DNA of 64,000 bases from Rhabditoides inermis (lineage: Eukaryota; Nematoda; Chromadorea; Rhabditida; Rhabditidae): NCBI GenBank assembly GCA_963966185.1, contig CAWZYM010000026.1, positions 689,046-753,045 on the forward strand, read 5' to 3'. The position numbers and the translations under genes are program-made. The notes under the pieces were generated by a model. That model was not told where the DNA came from. It made no database searches and saw nothing but the letters and a program-made list of their open reading frames with translations. This document shows, one piece after another, positions 14,074 to 26,937 of the stretch. Every line of letters begins with the position of its first letter. Within the stretch, counting starts at the first letter, position 1.

Positions 14074-14562
14074 CATCGCCTCCCTACAGGTAGTGCAGCG
14101 CGGCGGGTCGGCCGAGTTGCTGGTGAACCTGCTCGCCTCTTCCTCCCTGCCCTCTCAGATCAAGACTATGCAGGTGAGTCACGGTTGTTGGTGTCTCTCT
14201 TCTGTTGGTGTCTTGTCGTAGTCGCGTACTGATACTCCTGTTCCAGATCCTGTGCCGTCTGATCACTGTTCTGCCCGCTTTCCTCCCGCCCTTCGTCGAC
14301 GTCCGAGACGAGACGAACCACGCGACTCTTGCGCAGATCCTCGTGCGAATCCTCTGGAATGCGTATGAGAACTACGTGAGTGGTTCACTCGCTTGTTTGT
14401 TGCTTATTTGTTTACGCGTGTGGTTTGCAGAAGGGCGCGGACGAGAAGATGCGGTTGAAGTGGCGCGAGAGCGGCGAGTGGGCTGTCAAGGTGCTCATGC
14501 TGTGCATGCGAGGATACGAGCCAATGGCCGCACAGGTCGCCAGCATACTCCGGTCAGTCCTT

Positions 14563-14593
<31 letters not shown>

Positions 14594-14995
14594 CATCCCC
14601 TCACCGTCTCCCTTGCAGGAATGCGTCGTGGAACCCTCTGTCGCTGCTTCCTCTGGTGACTGACACATGCATGCACGTCTCCCTGCTGCAGTTGTTGGAT
14701 GCGGTCAGCGGGCTTCCGAACCAGGCGGCAGCTGTCGCCGACTGGATGCGGGGCAGCAACGGAGCAGCCATCCTCGAACACGCATTCAACCACTGCATAC
14801 CCGAGATTGGTGAGTGGAGAGGAGAGGGTTGATGAGAGAGGGAGATGATGTGTCTCGTTTGCAGCCGCCCCTGCCCGTTCTATGATGGCGCGCGTGCCTC
14901 CCGCGCCGGCAGCCGAGCCGATCTACTCCGAGATAGGCGGAGACTACGCGGCCGATCCCATGGCAGCCATGTGGACAGATCAGCCCATGATGTGA
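11645..14995 (+). CDS. Divergent beta-catenin / armadillo-repeat protein
   Basis: Predicted junction and nuclear signalling adaptor of the beta-catenin family. The chosen ATG (MDYAVASPSD) is 5 nt after an acceptor-like TTGCAG. The exons read continuously through a Ser/Met-rich amino terminus (to about 12330). A helical segment around 12335-12640 (FRLDQMMDQLLQNYNHRDL) follows, and then armadillo-type repeats, for example NVKALAVDLVSKLL (13170), GGMQLLLTLLRTENEEKILF (13310), LHELLKCLSSVGDIPLL (13600) and ASHSTAFLLNLAANQDDKKE (13720). Further repeats continue to about 14800. The protein ends in YSEIGGDYAADPMAAMWTDQ plus PMM, acidic and aromatic near the terminus as in beta-catenins. The first two exon joins (phase 2 to 1 at 11769/11917, then at 12015) keep the frame. 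The sequence is strongly diverged from vertebrate or fly beta-catenin, as in nematode beta-catenins. Plakoglobin- or p120-type proteins are less likely. Confidence 0.8.
12659..12719. repeat. GA microsatellite intron of the beta-catenin gene
   Basis: The intron between the exon ending ANAAADPE and the exon starting QLHSIFQS is mostly an uninterrupted GA run, followed by a short unique stretch and a TTTCAG acceptor. Confidence 0.85.
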
Positions 14996-17835
14996 GCCTG
15001 CCCACCCCTCTCGTGTACATAGCCCCGCCCCCGCACTGCCCGCCCCCTTGCTCAAGTCGTCGTCCGTGCCGTCCGATCTCGACTTGTCAGCCCCTTTACT
15101 GGATGACTAACCCGACTGTGATTGAATGATTGTTGACTTGTATCTTTCGAGACCGTTTTGTTCAGGATTTCTGTGACATGCATATTCCAAGTTGCTAGAA
15201 GATAAAACTATTTGATCATGTATATCGTATCGTGGACTGTATTTTCTGGCATGGGAAAGAACTGAGAGTGAAAGAGAACGGTAGAAAGAGGAGAGAGAGA
15301 GAAGATAGAAGAGAGGGGAGAGAGTACTTTGAGATTGTCGGGGACTATGTAGGGTAGAGAGAGAGAGGGAGAGAGAGAGAGGATAGAGAAGGAGTGTTAT
15401 AAGGACGAGAGCGAATGGTGGCTGCGTGATGATATAGCGTTGTTGTGTTCTGATGGTGCCTGAGGGCGAGAGTGGGCGAGAGACGCCACCTAGAGATGCA
15501 AAGAGGGGAGTCCCCCGTGTGAAAACGCCCCGCTAGCGAGCTGGGAAGGCAGAGGGGACAGCAATCGATGCGGCCGAGGGACGCTCACCCCCGCAGAGAC
15601 CGCAGACAGACAGACACACGATGAGAGAGCACGCGGCGCGGAGAGAGGGAGCAAGGTCGTGCACAGCCGGTTTTCGAGTGGGTTACGGTAGCCGGGACGG
15701 GATGGGGTGTGACGGACAGGAGAGCTGCCAGCGGGTTTCACACGGATTACATTTTATGCGACCGACACAAATACGGTTTATTGCAAGAGTTACCTGGGGC
15801 AGCGGGCACACGTTGAGTGAGGCACGTGCGAGGGAGCCAGCCACAGGCACACAGGCAACAGGGCAGATGGCCCAATTAGAGGGAGGTCATACTACTCTGC
15901 TGGCCTATCAAAAAAGAGAAGCAGTAGATGGTCGATGGCAGAAAAACGGAATCAACGAAACAATCGTCCCGCCATATGTTTTCCGTTAAATATTTGACAT
16001 TGAGCTATCCAGCTCTCACTGCTATATGGAATATGATCTTTCGATGGAAAAGTGCACCGTAGCCTAGGGGCTACAGTAGGAATTGTTCCTCTCTGCATGC
16101 TCACTTTGCATGTTCCCTTGTTTCGCGTCTGTGCCTCTCACGCGGTGCGGTGTCTCGCCTCCGCCCTCCCGCCTGCCTCTCCCTGCCCGCTCCGCTGCCT
16201 CCCTTTCGCACCCCCCGCCTGCGATCGATATGTGACGTGTTGTCTCTGCGGGCGTCTGCTCGCCTCGCCCCTCCGCGCTCGCAGTGCTGTCTCGCGGGTG
16301 CGCTGTCTGTCCCTCCTCTTTGCACACGCTCTTTCTTTGAGCGGCGCGGCCCCTGCGAGGGGTGTGTGTTGTCTGCGGGCGGGGCTGGTGGCGTGTCTAT
16401 CGACTCTCCGGGGGAGAGATGCGGTCTCTGCGTGTCTCCTTCCTTCCCTTCTCTCCCTTCCCTTCCCTTTTGCTCCTCGCCCCCTCCCGCTGTCCATTCC
16501 CTCGTCGCTCTGCTTCTATCTATCTCTAACTCGCTCTGCAACTGTCTACATGTTTTGTTGTTGTGTCTCTCGCGTTGCGCTTTTTTGTGGCGATGGGGTG
16601 ACGGCGGTCAAAGTTCGAAATGCATAGGTAATCAAATGGTACAAGTAATGATCTCATATACTTCATACACACATACTGGACAAAGACTTTTCAAAACAGG
16701 AGTTATATGCAGAAGAAATTAGCATAATTAGGTGTTATTGTACTTCATTGCGAGCGAGATGATGGAACATATGCATCAATTGCGGTTTGCCATTCGGTGA
16801 ACTGCTTGACACTTGCGCGGGAAGTTTGGCGTTTTTCCAGTTTGTTGGTACCCATATCGATGATTGGCCTGATATTCTTCTCGAATTCAACACTAATGCT
16901 CTTCTGAAATCCAAGAAATATGTCCGTTTCCTTTTATCTATAAACGGTGGTATTTATTGTGATGTTTTCTTCCTTTTTTTGTCTTTGTTCCAGGAATATT
17001 GATCAAGCAATTGAAATGCATGCGTACCTTTCCATCACTGTGCCGTTGTACATTATATAATGACATTTGTTGACATCTCAATTTGCCTGGATGTTTTCGT
17101 TTTCGCTATCCCTCCAGATATCTCTCGCTCGCTCAACCATCCTTCCCTTCTCCCCATCTCGCGCGTTGCACTTTCCACGCTCTCTCTCACTATCTCTCCT
17201 CTCCCACAACTGTTTCGCACTCACTGCAATATCATTGCCATCCTTCCACCCTTTGTCCTCGACGCGAAATGTTCACACGTGATGGGTGTAACGTTGATTG
17301 AACAGGAATGGTTCACAACGATCATTGAAGAATCACGAGAATATACAAATTATAGCAAAATGATGATAGTGTACAATTGACGGTTCAGGCTTAATGTGGC
17401 GGGCGTTGTGCAGCGTGTGTGTGGAATAGACACGCAACTGGAGCGAGGAGAGAAGAGGAGAGAGAATCGCGCACGCGGCCAAACCCCCTGTGTCACGTGC
17501 GTCCGCCACTCTCCCACCCATACAGGTACGCAGCCGTTTTTTCTGGATTTTACGTTTATATATCATTAAGATTAGTACTAGATAATATTTCTGTACTGTC
17601 GTGCATTGTTTTGGTAGGCGCGTGTATAGGCGGGGAGTAGTTAGACATGCAGATGGACACTCTCGTGCCTGCGCTCCCGCTAGAAAGAGAGAGAGAGAGG
17701 GAGAGAGAGAGGAGGGGGGAGATGGCGAGGACCCACGAGAGAGTGAGTACAGACAGGAGAGCGCAGACGGTCATACACTTGACCACACAGATTAGATATG
17801 CAAATTGAAATATTGTGAAGACGGAGATTTCAGAG
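14996..17835. other. Intergenic region, no gene recognised
   Basis: The 3' flank of the beta-catenin gene is GA-rich at 15240-15400. The remainder is GC-rich around 16100-16500 and AT-richer around 16600-17400. Open frames here are Ser/Arg/Pro-rich with no domain and no consistent splice structure. Confidence 0.55.
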
Positions 17836-18893
17836 ATGGCACACGCGACAGACGACAGCCCGCCACCGGCCGATGCGGCGATTGACTTGTCAAAGGTACG
17901 AGGAGGGAGGGGGAGGGAGAGAGGATGAGACGCCTTTTCAGAACTCGCTCTTCGCCCGCATGTTCGGGGCGGAACCCGATGTGCGCGAGAGCACGGCAGG
18001 AGGAGAGGACGCGGGAGACGCGCCGCCCGACCTGGAGCAAGTGTGGCAGACACTCGCCTCCTCCTTCACCCCGCCCACCGATGCCCCGCCCCGCAGGAAA
18101 AGAAGCTCTGCCGATCCCGAGGCCATTCCCATGTACCTGCGAGAGCGAAACGTGCTCACCCCGGATAAGCTGGCCGAGATTCGCGCCAAGGACGCGGAAA
18201 GGAAGCGCAAGTGGCGCGAGCGGAGACGCGCGGAGAAGATGAGTGGAGCGGGGAGGGAGAAGGAGCAGCCGGCGGAACAGGAGAGGACGCCGTCTCCCAA
18301 GGATGCGCCCAGTCCGGAGAGCGGAGAGTCGAGTGGGTCTGCGTCTTCGACGGGGGGAACTCCCAGGGTGAGGAGACCCCGCATCAAGAGAGAACACATG
18401 ACTGCGGAACAGCTGGCCGACATCAGGAAGAGGGACGCGGAGAGGAAACGGGCGAAGCGGAAGATGATGAAGGAGGGGAGGGACGGAGAGGAGGACGCGG
18501 AGGAGCAGCAGGAGGAGAAGAGGATGAAGAGGAGGAGGGAGGCGAAGAAGGAGAGCCGGCAGAGGAAGCTGGACGGGCTGAGCGAGGAGCAGCTCAAGCA
18601 GCGGAGGGAGGCGGAGGCGCTCCGCAAGAAGGAGTGGCGACAGAGGAAGAGGCTCGAACAGATCATCTCCCTCGGCGCTACCAACAGTAGCACTGATAAT
18701 GAGGTACTTTATTTTCTTATTGAAGGTATATGATTTGTTTCTATTTCAGAGTGCAGCCCTGGCCCTGTCGTTGCTGTGCGCTCTGGCTGGCTCGGCCCTG
18801 GACGCGGTATCCGTGAGTGAGGATACTGAGGATGGGTCTGCTCCTTCCCTCCTCCAAGGGGTTACTGTAGATGAGGCAGTGGCCGTTGAGTGA
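17836..18893 (+). CDS. Basic, charged-repeat protein (321 aa), probably nuclear
   Basis: Three exons join without phase conflict: 17836-17895, 17942-18703 and 18750-18893, with introns of 46 nt each. The ATG lies 2 nt after a TTTCAG, so it may follow a splice acceptor. The protein starts with an acidic/proline-rich region and then carries repeated Arg/Lys-rich units, each led by a short LT/MT/LS-x-E/D phrase: LTPDKLAEIRAKDAERKRKW, MTAEQLADIRKRDAERKRAK and LSEEQLKQRREAEALRKKEW. The units are predicted helical and separated by Ser/Glu-rich linkers. They resemble in style the 23-residue STPR DNA-binding repeats of invertebrate regulators, but I cannot confirm family membership. The neighbouring genes 19654-25216 encode related basic motifs, so this may be the most diverged member of a local cluster. 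Function unknown; a nucleic-acid-binding role is inferred from charge only. Confidence 0.75.
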
Positions 18894-19653
18894 TGGCTTC
18901 TTTAAGCGATCAAAGTGTATAGAGAGGTCTAGAGAGACTATGAGGATCTTTGGTAATACGTTATGTATAATAGCAGTGGTACGAGTGAGTGTGCGTTGTT
19001 AGTGTTTCTGAGTAGAGTATGCGTCTTTTTCTTCTGCTTATGTATATGATTAGCGAGAGAGTACTTACGAAGTACGTTCCTGCCTTATCCATAGAGTAAT
19101 ACCCGTTGATGTATGTGTTTGATCCTTGGACGTTGATTCGGTGATTTCGTTGTGTTGTATTTCTCTTTTCTCTCATGTCTCTTATGATGTTATGATATCG
19201 TCTCTCAGAGTACCGTAGTATCCCAGTGATAGAACCATCGAGCCAGGTAGCTTACAACAACTTATTTCGACTTAGCTTACTTACTCAGTCTGACCCTCGG
19301 TGATTTCCACCCTTGCCGTGTTTACTCCTGTATTTACAGTACCCCAAAGTAGCAGTATCCGAGAATTGTACACAGTAACCCTATCAATCTGACCACATCT
19401 CCCTTTATGCATTGTGATATCATATCCCGAAGATTCACTATTATCTTCTCTAGCGTGCTTTGCACACTCACATAGTCATTAATTGTTCTCGTGTATAAAG
19501 TTTCTATCAAATTCGATGCGTCTTGTGCACCTGATATGATGTAGCCTCGCGGCAACATTGCGATACCTGTGATCGATGGTTTTGATTGATGTGTGTTGTG
19601 TTCTTTCATTTTGTGCTATCCATATCCACTCACCCGTTTGCATTGCAGGCTCT
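18894..19653. other. Intergenic or 5' leader region
   Basis: AT-rich sequence between the two basic-repeat genes. Nothing coding is recognised. It ends in a TTGCAG acceptor-like site 5 nt before the next ATG. Confidence 0.5.
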
Positions 19654-21699
19654 ATGAACCAGTACTCGTACTCGGACCCTCGCGGGTCTGGCTCGTCTGC
19701 TGCGGGGGGCTCGTCCGCCTCGGCCGCTCAGCCACAGCTCACCTTCCAGCCACAGTTCCACACAACCACATACACCAACTCCACCACCGCCCCCTTCCAC
19801 TCCACCGGCGCCACCGCATTCATACCCAACACGGTGAGTAGACAAGAGAGAGGACAGGGAGGAGGGAGGGAAGAGAGAGAGAGAGAGTTGGGTGTCGTGT
19901 CGTGTCCGTGTCGTGATGGTGTGCGTATTAAGCTGCAAGTGCAGCAGGGTGGTCAGCAGTCTGACGACCGTCGCATCGCCGCCCTCCTCGACTCGTACTT
20001 CATCGACCAGCCGGGAGCCCCCGCCGGAGGCTGGCAGCACGCTCCCACACAGGTGCAGGTACAGCCGGTGAGTAGCGGGTACTGGATGCTGGAATCGGGA
20101 TACTGACCCTGGTTGTTTCAGCGCCTGACGCAAGTGACGCAGGCGTCGACGTCTCAGCTCGCGTATCCGTCGCCGACTGCCGTACTGACGGGAGGCGGGA
20201 AGCTGAAGCTGGTCAGTCCCGAGAAGAGCAACAAGGACAAGATCAAGAAGGCAAAGCAGGCAGAGGCAGCCAGGCTCAGGTACGCGCACTTATCTTTCAA
20301 CCTTGCTGATTTGATCCCTTTCTTCTAATCATTCGCTCTTCAGATACCACCGTCTTTCTGCCGACGAGAAGCGCGAGCTGAACCTGAAGCGCACGATTGC
20401 GCAGAAGAGGAAGCGACAGAGGGAGAAGGAGATGGAGGAGCTGGAGAACATCCTGCGGCAGACGAACGACATCCAGGAGGACCCGGACATCACGGAGCAG
20501 CTGCGGGAGAAGAGGATGCGCGCCAAGTGGGCAGAGGCGGCCCGCGCACGCTTACCAGAGGATGAGCGCAGACGAGCGACGCGCACACAACAACCGACGG
20601 AGGATGCGACAGATGCAGAACGCACTGGCTGCCAGTAAGGTGGGCTTCGCGAGCGAGGTGAGAGAGGGAGGGGAGGGGATGGGAGGACAGGGGTGATGGT
20701 GGTTGTGCAGGGAACGCATCCACTGCTGCAGGACGGACTGACGGGGGACCCGGTAAAGGACGAGGATGCTATCCGTAGACACATCAAGGATGCCAATGCC
20801 AAGAAGGCAGAGGCCGCCCGCCTCAGATACCACCGCATGAGTGAGGAGGAGAAGCGGCAGTACAACCAGAGGAGGACGGAGGCGTTCCGGCGGAGGCGCA
20901 TGGGAGGAGGAGATGCTGCTCGCTATGCCCATCGGGGCGCATCAACGGAGAGGCACTCGACAGGGCACAGCAGATTGTCGTGCGCAACGCCAAGCGGGCA
21001 GAGGCCGCCCGGCTACGCTACCAGAGGATGACCCCCGACCAGCGCAAGGTGAGTGAGGGAGGGGGAGGGTGGAGAGAGATGACGTAGAGCGTTCAGATGT
21101 ACAACCAGCAAGAGGTACACTCCGAAGAGGAAGCGCATGTCGGACGGCGGCAGCGACCTGGGGAGTGGGGCAGCTCTGCGGGGCCCAGCCACATGATGGG
21201 GTCTGGGCTGCCGGGGAGGGAGAAGCTGTCTCTGCAGGATGAGCTGGACGCCCTGTCGACGCTGGAGAGGGGATGTGATGAAGAGGGACGCAGCAGGCAC
21301 AGCAGGCCCTCCTCCGACAGAGGGGCACTGGCACAGGCGCCTCGGCCGTCGCCGTGTCCGCAGCCAGCCAGAACTACATCCAGAATGGACAGAGCAGCCA
21401 GGCCGGACTGCACCAGCTCTCACAGCAGCAGATCGGAGGAGGCATCAGCCAGACGATCGGGGTCGGCACTCCAGACTGGACAACCAGCATCACCAACTGC
21501 CACAGCACCACCTCCAGCAGGGCATCCATCAGGTACGGGAGGGAGAGGGGAAGGGGGGAGGAGAGGGATGATGTGTGGTGTTTCAGCAGCAGCTCAGCTA
21601 CTCTTCGAACGGGGCGATGCTGGTGAACGGCAGCACGTGCAGCAGCAGATCATCAACCCGTACGGGGCTCCCCCGAGGCCTGATCGGTTCAGCAGCTGA
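19654..21699 (+). pseudogene. Basic-repeat nuclear protein, first tandem copy, frameshifted
   Basis: The start MNQYSYSDP and following exons encode a Gln/Ser/Thr-rich amino terminus, LLDSYFIDQPG, then basic motifs: AEAARLR joined to YHRLSADEKRELN across the 20281 intron, and AEAARLRYHRMSEEEKRQYN near 20810. Comparison with the downstream copy shows single-base insertions that break the frame: an extra T at 20552/20553 (ARARYQRMSADE is split), an extra G near 20904, another near 20935, and further frame changes around 21108-21180 and after 21600. Exons, splice sites and motif order match the second copy. It is therefore either a recently decaying duplicate or a true gene carrying sequencing indels, since most changes sit in short homopolymers. 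Calling it a pseudogene is provisional. Confidence 0.55.
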
Positions 21700-22353
21700 C
21701 AGCGCCGCCATATTGGTTTGTGCATAGCGTAGTAAGCGAGAAAGAGAGAGCGAGAGAGTTGTACTGACGTGTATCCACGTCCTCCCCCCACAGGTGCATC
21801 AATCATGTATTGATTATTGATTTGTCTCTCGGTCGGTCAGCCTATCGATTGATAGTGTGTGAATGTCCATGCCCGTCTATGGGCCAGTCCGTTTTTGTCC
21901 AACTGTTTCATCACCGTGTTGTTATCCCCCATGCATCTACCCTCTCCACTCACTCCCCTGACCCGTCCCGAGTCCCGAGGCTTCGTTCATTTGTCTTCTT
22001 CTCGTGTGTTTTGCCTCCATTTCCATTATATTGCGCTCCCCATTAACTACACTTTGCAAATTTTTGATAATTTTCTAATAATTGTTACTTTGTATGTTTA
22101 ACATTTATCCACCCACTGATATGCTTTTCGCATCCCTATTACTTGGTTGCAACAACTCCACACATTCGCCAACTTTTGTTTGTATATCACCACGAATAAA
22201 GCATTCGATCTCTAGTTTCATGTCAAGTAATTTATTGATTGGATCCTCAGGATCAATATGTTCACTGGACATTAATCATATCTCGATCTATTTGCCTATG
22301 TACAGAATTTGCATATTGGTTGCTAACCTGTGTTGTTGATTGCAGTGCTGGAG
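21700..22353. other. Spacer between the tandem basic-repeat genes
   Basis: AT-rich, no coding signal. An AATAAA at 22195-22200 could terminate the first copy. A TTGCAG acceptor-like site ends at 22345, 8 nt before the next ATG. Confidence 0.5.
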
Positions 22354-25216
22354 ATGAACCAGCTGCCAGTCTATATGACGTCGACAACGGCGGGCGGTTC
22401 GCCACGTCTACTGGAGACGCTCTCCACAGCAGAGAGTGAGTCGGCAATTATCCATTGTTATTCTTTTGATGATTGATTGATTGATTGATTGTAGGTGGTG
22501 GTCCGTCGGCGTTCCAGCCCATATCCTTCAATAACCAGCAGTCGAGCAGCTATGGCGGGTACAACTCCAACTTCCACACCTCGGCCAACACTGCGTTCAC
22601 CGAGAGGAAGTCCGACTACGTGGGTGGTCTCTTGAATCATTTATTGATTGATCGGTTAAACTGGTTGTGTTTCAGTTGTCGGTGGTGCCGTCTATGCTGG
22701 TGTCGTGTCCGTCTGTGATCGACACGATAGCGGGTCCTTCGTCTGCCCCCTCGACCGTCCAGTCTCTACTGCCCGTTCGACTCCCGCAACTCACCGCCCC
22801 TTCCACCGTATCCTCCACTGCTCCTTCCGTTGTATCCAGGAGCATCACGCAGGTTGGTCCACTCTTTTCCCCTGCTCCCATTTCCATTCCCCCTCTTCTT
22901 CCCTCCTTACCTCCCTGTTTCAGTCAGTGGCGGGCGAGGGTCTCCGAGAGGAGGAGCACCTCAACTCGTTTATGGACTCGTACTTCGACCACGGGGGCAG
23001 TCAGTCTGGCGAGGGAGGTCCGAGCCACCAGGAGGAGATGGAGATGGATATGCACCTCGACGAGTCAGTAGACACTGCATATCGATTGGTATTGATTGCT
23101 TGCGTGTTTCAGCAACGGCTCGATGTACGACGACGCGACTGTGCGTCGTATGGAGTGTGTGTCGAAGCGGAAGGAGCAGCGGGAGAGGGAGATGGAGCAG
23201 CTGGACCAGATACTCCGCAGCAGCAACGACATCACGGACGACGCGTGCGTGGCGGAGAAGATGAAGGGGGAGAGGGCGAGGGCGAGACGCGCCGAGGCGG
23301 CAAGGATGCGATACCAGAGGATGAGCGAGGAGGAGAGGAGGGTGTACAACCACAGACGCCGGATGAGACAGCTGGGCCTCGACCCGGACATGCTGGACCC
23401 GTCGAAGGTGCCCGAGGAGGCGCAGCAGCAGATACGGGACCAGGTGCGCCGCGCGTACGCCAAGAAGGCAGAGATGGCACGTCTGCGCTACCACCGGATG
23501 ACAGAGGAGGAGAAGAGGGCGTACAACCAGAGGAGGACGGAGGCGTTCCGCAAGAGGCGCATGGAGGAGGAGATGCTGCTGTCGACGCCCGCCGGGCGCA
23601 TCTCGGCCGACGCCCTCCACAAGGCACAGCAGATCATGATACGCAACGCCAAGAAGGCAGACTCTGCCAGGGCGCGCTACCAGAGACTGAGTCCAGAGGA
23701 GAGGAAGGCATACAATGCCAGACGGGCACACGCCAAGAAGGTACGCGACCAGATGCACAAGGACGGACGCATGAGCAACGCGTGCTCCCTCGGAGACGAC
23801 GACATGATGTCGCCCGACATGTCGATGACGTCGCAGATGGGCGAGAGTGACGTCATCGTCAAGATGGAGAAGGACGTGGCGAAGAGGACGCGGACGGTGA
23901 GTGGGAGGGGAGGAGGGAGGGGTTGAGGGTGGCGTGTTGCAGGCGCAGCAGCAGCTGATGCGGCAGCAGGCCCAGCAGCAGCACCAGCACTCTGCCGTCT
24001 ACTACGAGGAGCTGCAGGAGGTGCAGCCGGGAGAACTCGACGCACAGCTAGTCGACGGTGGCGCCGGAATGATGCTCGTCTCCGGAGACGCCGTCCACGA
24101 CGACAAACACATGTACACGATGCAGGTGGGCGGAGCGTGTGTGGGCGGAGCGTGATGGATGCGTGTTTTCAGTCGAGTCAGCTGATCGACGAGAAGGCTC
24201 TGCACGAGATGCTGTTGAGTGGTCGGGACGCGGAGGGCCGTCCGGTCCAGATCCGCAACATAGACGGCACCCCCTTCCAGCCGCACCTCCAGCCGGGAGG
24301 CGGAGTCGTCGTCGAACACGTCATTCACGACATCAACAAGCCCACCCCACTATATCTGTCGCAATCTGAGGTGAGTTGTACGGCCTATTATAAAATTGTC
24401 ATACTTTTCATAGAATGTATTATCAGAGAAATGTACTATTGTTGTTGTTTGAGGTGATGTCGAGCGGTTCGTCGTCGGCGCCCGGCGGTGGAGTGTACGC
24501 GACCCACCACGGCAACGTGCGTTTCGAGGGCGACATGGCAGGGACATCGCTGCGGGACGCGAGAGAGGACAGCCGGGAGTCGGACATACTCGCAGCAGCC
24601 ACTGCCGCCGCAGACATGACCGTCCAGCAGAGGATCGCACAGCAGAAGATGCGCAGGGCCGAGAAGAGCAGACAGAGGTGGGAATGTTGACAGAAAGGGG
24701 GGAAGAGAGAAAGAGAGAGATTACCTATGTTGTTCAGGTACCACTCTATGTCGAACGAGGAGCGGCAGCAGTTCAATGCGAAGAGGGCGGAGGCGCTGCG
24801 CAAGTCGCGTCGTCGGGACGAGGAGCTGATCCAACTGGCAGAGAGCGTCAATCCGGAGGAGCTGCCCGACCAGAAGAAGGTGGAGATCGAGGAGGCTCAG
24901 AGGAGGAGGAGCAGGAGGGCTGAGATGGCAAGGGCCAAGTACCACCGCATGAACAGGTGAGTGCGAGGGAGGAAGAAGAGTGACATGGAGACTGTATGTG
25001 TGTTTCAGCGAGGAGCGTCGTCAGTACAACGCGATGCGAGATGCGCAGCGTCGTCAGAGGAAGAGGGAGCAGGAGAGCCGATCGAAGGGAGGAGGAGGAG
25101 TGAGGGAGCGGGAGGAGAAGGCGATGGGTGGAGTGGAGAGGGGGGACGAGCAGGTGCTTTATTCCGGATATGACATGCCCTTCCAAGATGGAATCGGCCG
25201 ATGGGAGGAGCAGTAG
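22354..25216 (+). CDS. Basic-repeat nuclear protein, second tandem copy, open
   Basis: It starts MNQLPVYMTST, parallel to the first copy. About eleven exons with short introns encode a Ser/Gln-rich amino terminus, FMDSYFDHGG (22970) and a coiled-coil-like stretch KEQREREMEQLDQILRSSND (23170). Recurring basic motifs follow: AEAARMRYQRMSEEERRVYN (23295), AEMARLRYHRMTEEEKRAYN (23470), ADSARARYQRLSPEERKAYN (23660), YHSMSNEERQQFN (24740) and AEMARAKYHRMN (24920). Between them lie a Gln-rich patch (MRQQAQQQHQHS, 23960) and acidic linkers. The stop is at 25214-25216. The reading frame stays open through the motif region where the first copy is broken. The regular Arg/Lys motif and Gln-rich segments suggest a DNA- or RNA-binding regulator. 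I do not recognise a named family, though STPR-type repeats are the nearest analogy. It could instead be the downstream half of one long gene with 19654-21699. Confidence 0.7.
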
Positions 25217-26096
25217 AGAGAGAGAGGGGGGAGAGAGAGAGATTCATGTTGATACTTTGCTACTGCCCTTTGCCTGTCCACGAGTCTTCACGTATACTTT
25301 GCCCCGTGTCTATCTGTCCCATCATTCATTTACAATATAGCTTTGCCATGTTTAATACGCCGCCCATTTGTTTCATTTGCTTGTTCTCAGATGCTCCCCA
25401 CTATATCACTGCTACAATTATTGATCGGTATCCGATCCACCGTAGACTTACACACACTGGTTCCGATTGTTTCGGTTTTTTGTTAATAAAATGTTTAAAG
25501 TATGATCCCGATGTTGGTTTGTCGGCGGAAGTATTTGACTACATTTGCTCGCGTCATGGTGAAATGAAAACCGGACGTTGGTTTGTCACTTTTATATCTG
25601 CCATAATCTGCAACGTGTTGTGAATGCTGTGCGCGGTGTCTAACTATTAGGGAGCGATCAATGAGAGCAGTGTTTCCTCCTCCACATAACTCCATTATGG
25701 AAATGCAGTTAGGAGTGCGCCTCTCCTCATTGCGGAGGAGAGACCGCGTGACTAGACTGCCAATTCCCACACTTGTATTCAACTTTACCAGTTCTTTTAA
25801 TAGTGTCGTTGTGGTGAGTGAGTTTTAGTGGATAGTGCTGTCTCTCCATTCTTGCATCCAGGCCCATCCAGGATACAGGCCTAGACACTCTCGGCTGTTC
25901 TTCGAAACGGAACGAATAACAGAGTATCACTCCCCCTTCCCTCCTCTCTTTCTCCCTTTCCACTTATCTCGAACGTACCTATTTACTCACTACCTAGCCT
26001 CACTTCACGAGGCATTCACGACAAACTTTTTGACAACGTGTCAAAGTTACTGAATGATTCCTTCTGTCTGACTGAATGATTGTTGCATTGTGAATG

Positions 26097-26272
26097 GAGA
26101 GAGAAAGAAGGAGGGAGAGAGGGAGAGAGGGAGAGAGGAAGAGAGGGAGAGAGGGAGAGAGGGAGAGAGGGAGGGAGGGAGGGAGAGAGAGAGGGAGAGA
26201 GGGAGAGAGGGAGAGAGGGAGAGAGGGAGAGAGGGAGAGAGGGAGGGAGGGAGGGAGAGAGAGAGGGAGTGG
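26097..26272. repeat. GGGAGAGA-type minisatellite
   Basis: About 175 bp made of GAGAGGGA units with periodic GGGAGGGAGGGA blocks; the block recurs near 26168 and 26243. All three forward frames are open, which is a composition effect. Confidence 0.85.
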
Positions 26273-26889
26273 ATGTCTCGCCTTGTGATCGGCTAGGTAG
26301 TTTGTGAATAGCAGTGGGTGCAGTGGGTGCGTGCCTTCCTCCCTCCTTTGCAGTGATATAGAGAAGGAGAGAGAGTGTGTGAAACTAAACTAGATTCGTT
26401 AGGCTATCGACCGCAGCGACCCTCCTCTTAGAGAGGGAGGAAGGAACACCCTGAGCGGATACCTCTACCACTCACTCTCTCACATTACTACTCGGTATGT
26501 TCTCTTCGATTGCTTCGCCGATCTACTATGTATCTATCATCTATTCACTCCCATATAAGTACTTCTCATAGATTGTTATGGTGATGTGTACTTTTACTCT
26601 CTATGCCTCTCTCCCTCTCTTCCGAGCTCTCTACCCAGATCCCACTCTCTCAGACTTTTCGCGCTTTCTGTGTGCCAATGTCAGTTTCTGTTGAATAATT
26701 CGCGGGAACTGATCAGAAATGAGTGCGTCTTCCTTGCTTTGCTGTGTCGTCTCGAGAATGAGTGTCCGCCTGGCTGCTTCCCTTCTCTCCTACCTCCCTC
26801 CCGAAAACGTCTCCCTCATAATCGACTACCTGCCCAACTAGGGTCTCTCAACTCGGGTCACTCTGGACTCTGTCCTTCGAATCTCAGAG

Positions 26890-26937
<48 letters not shown>

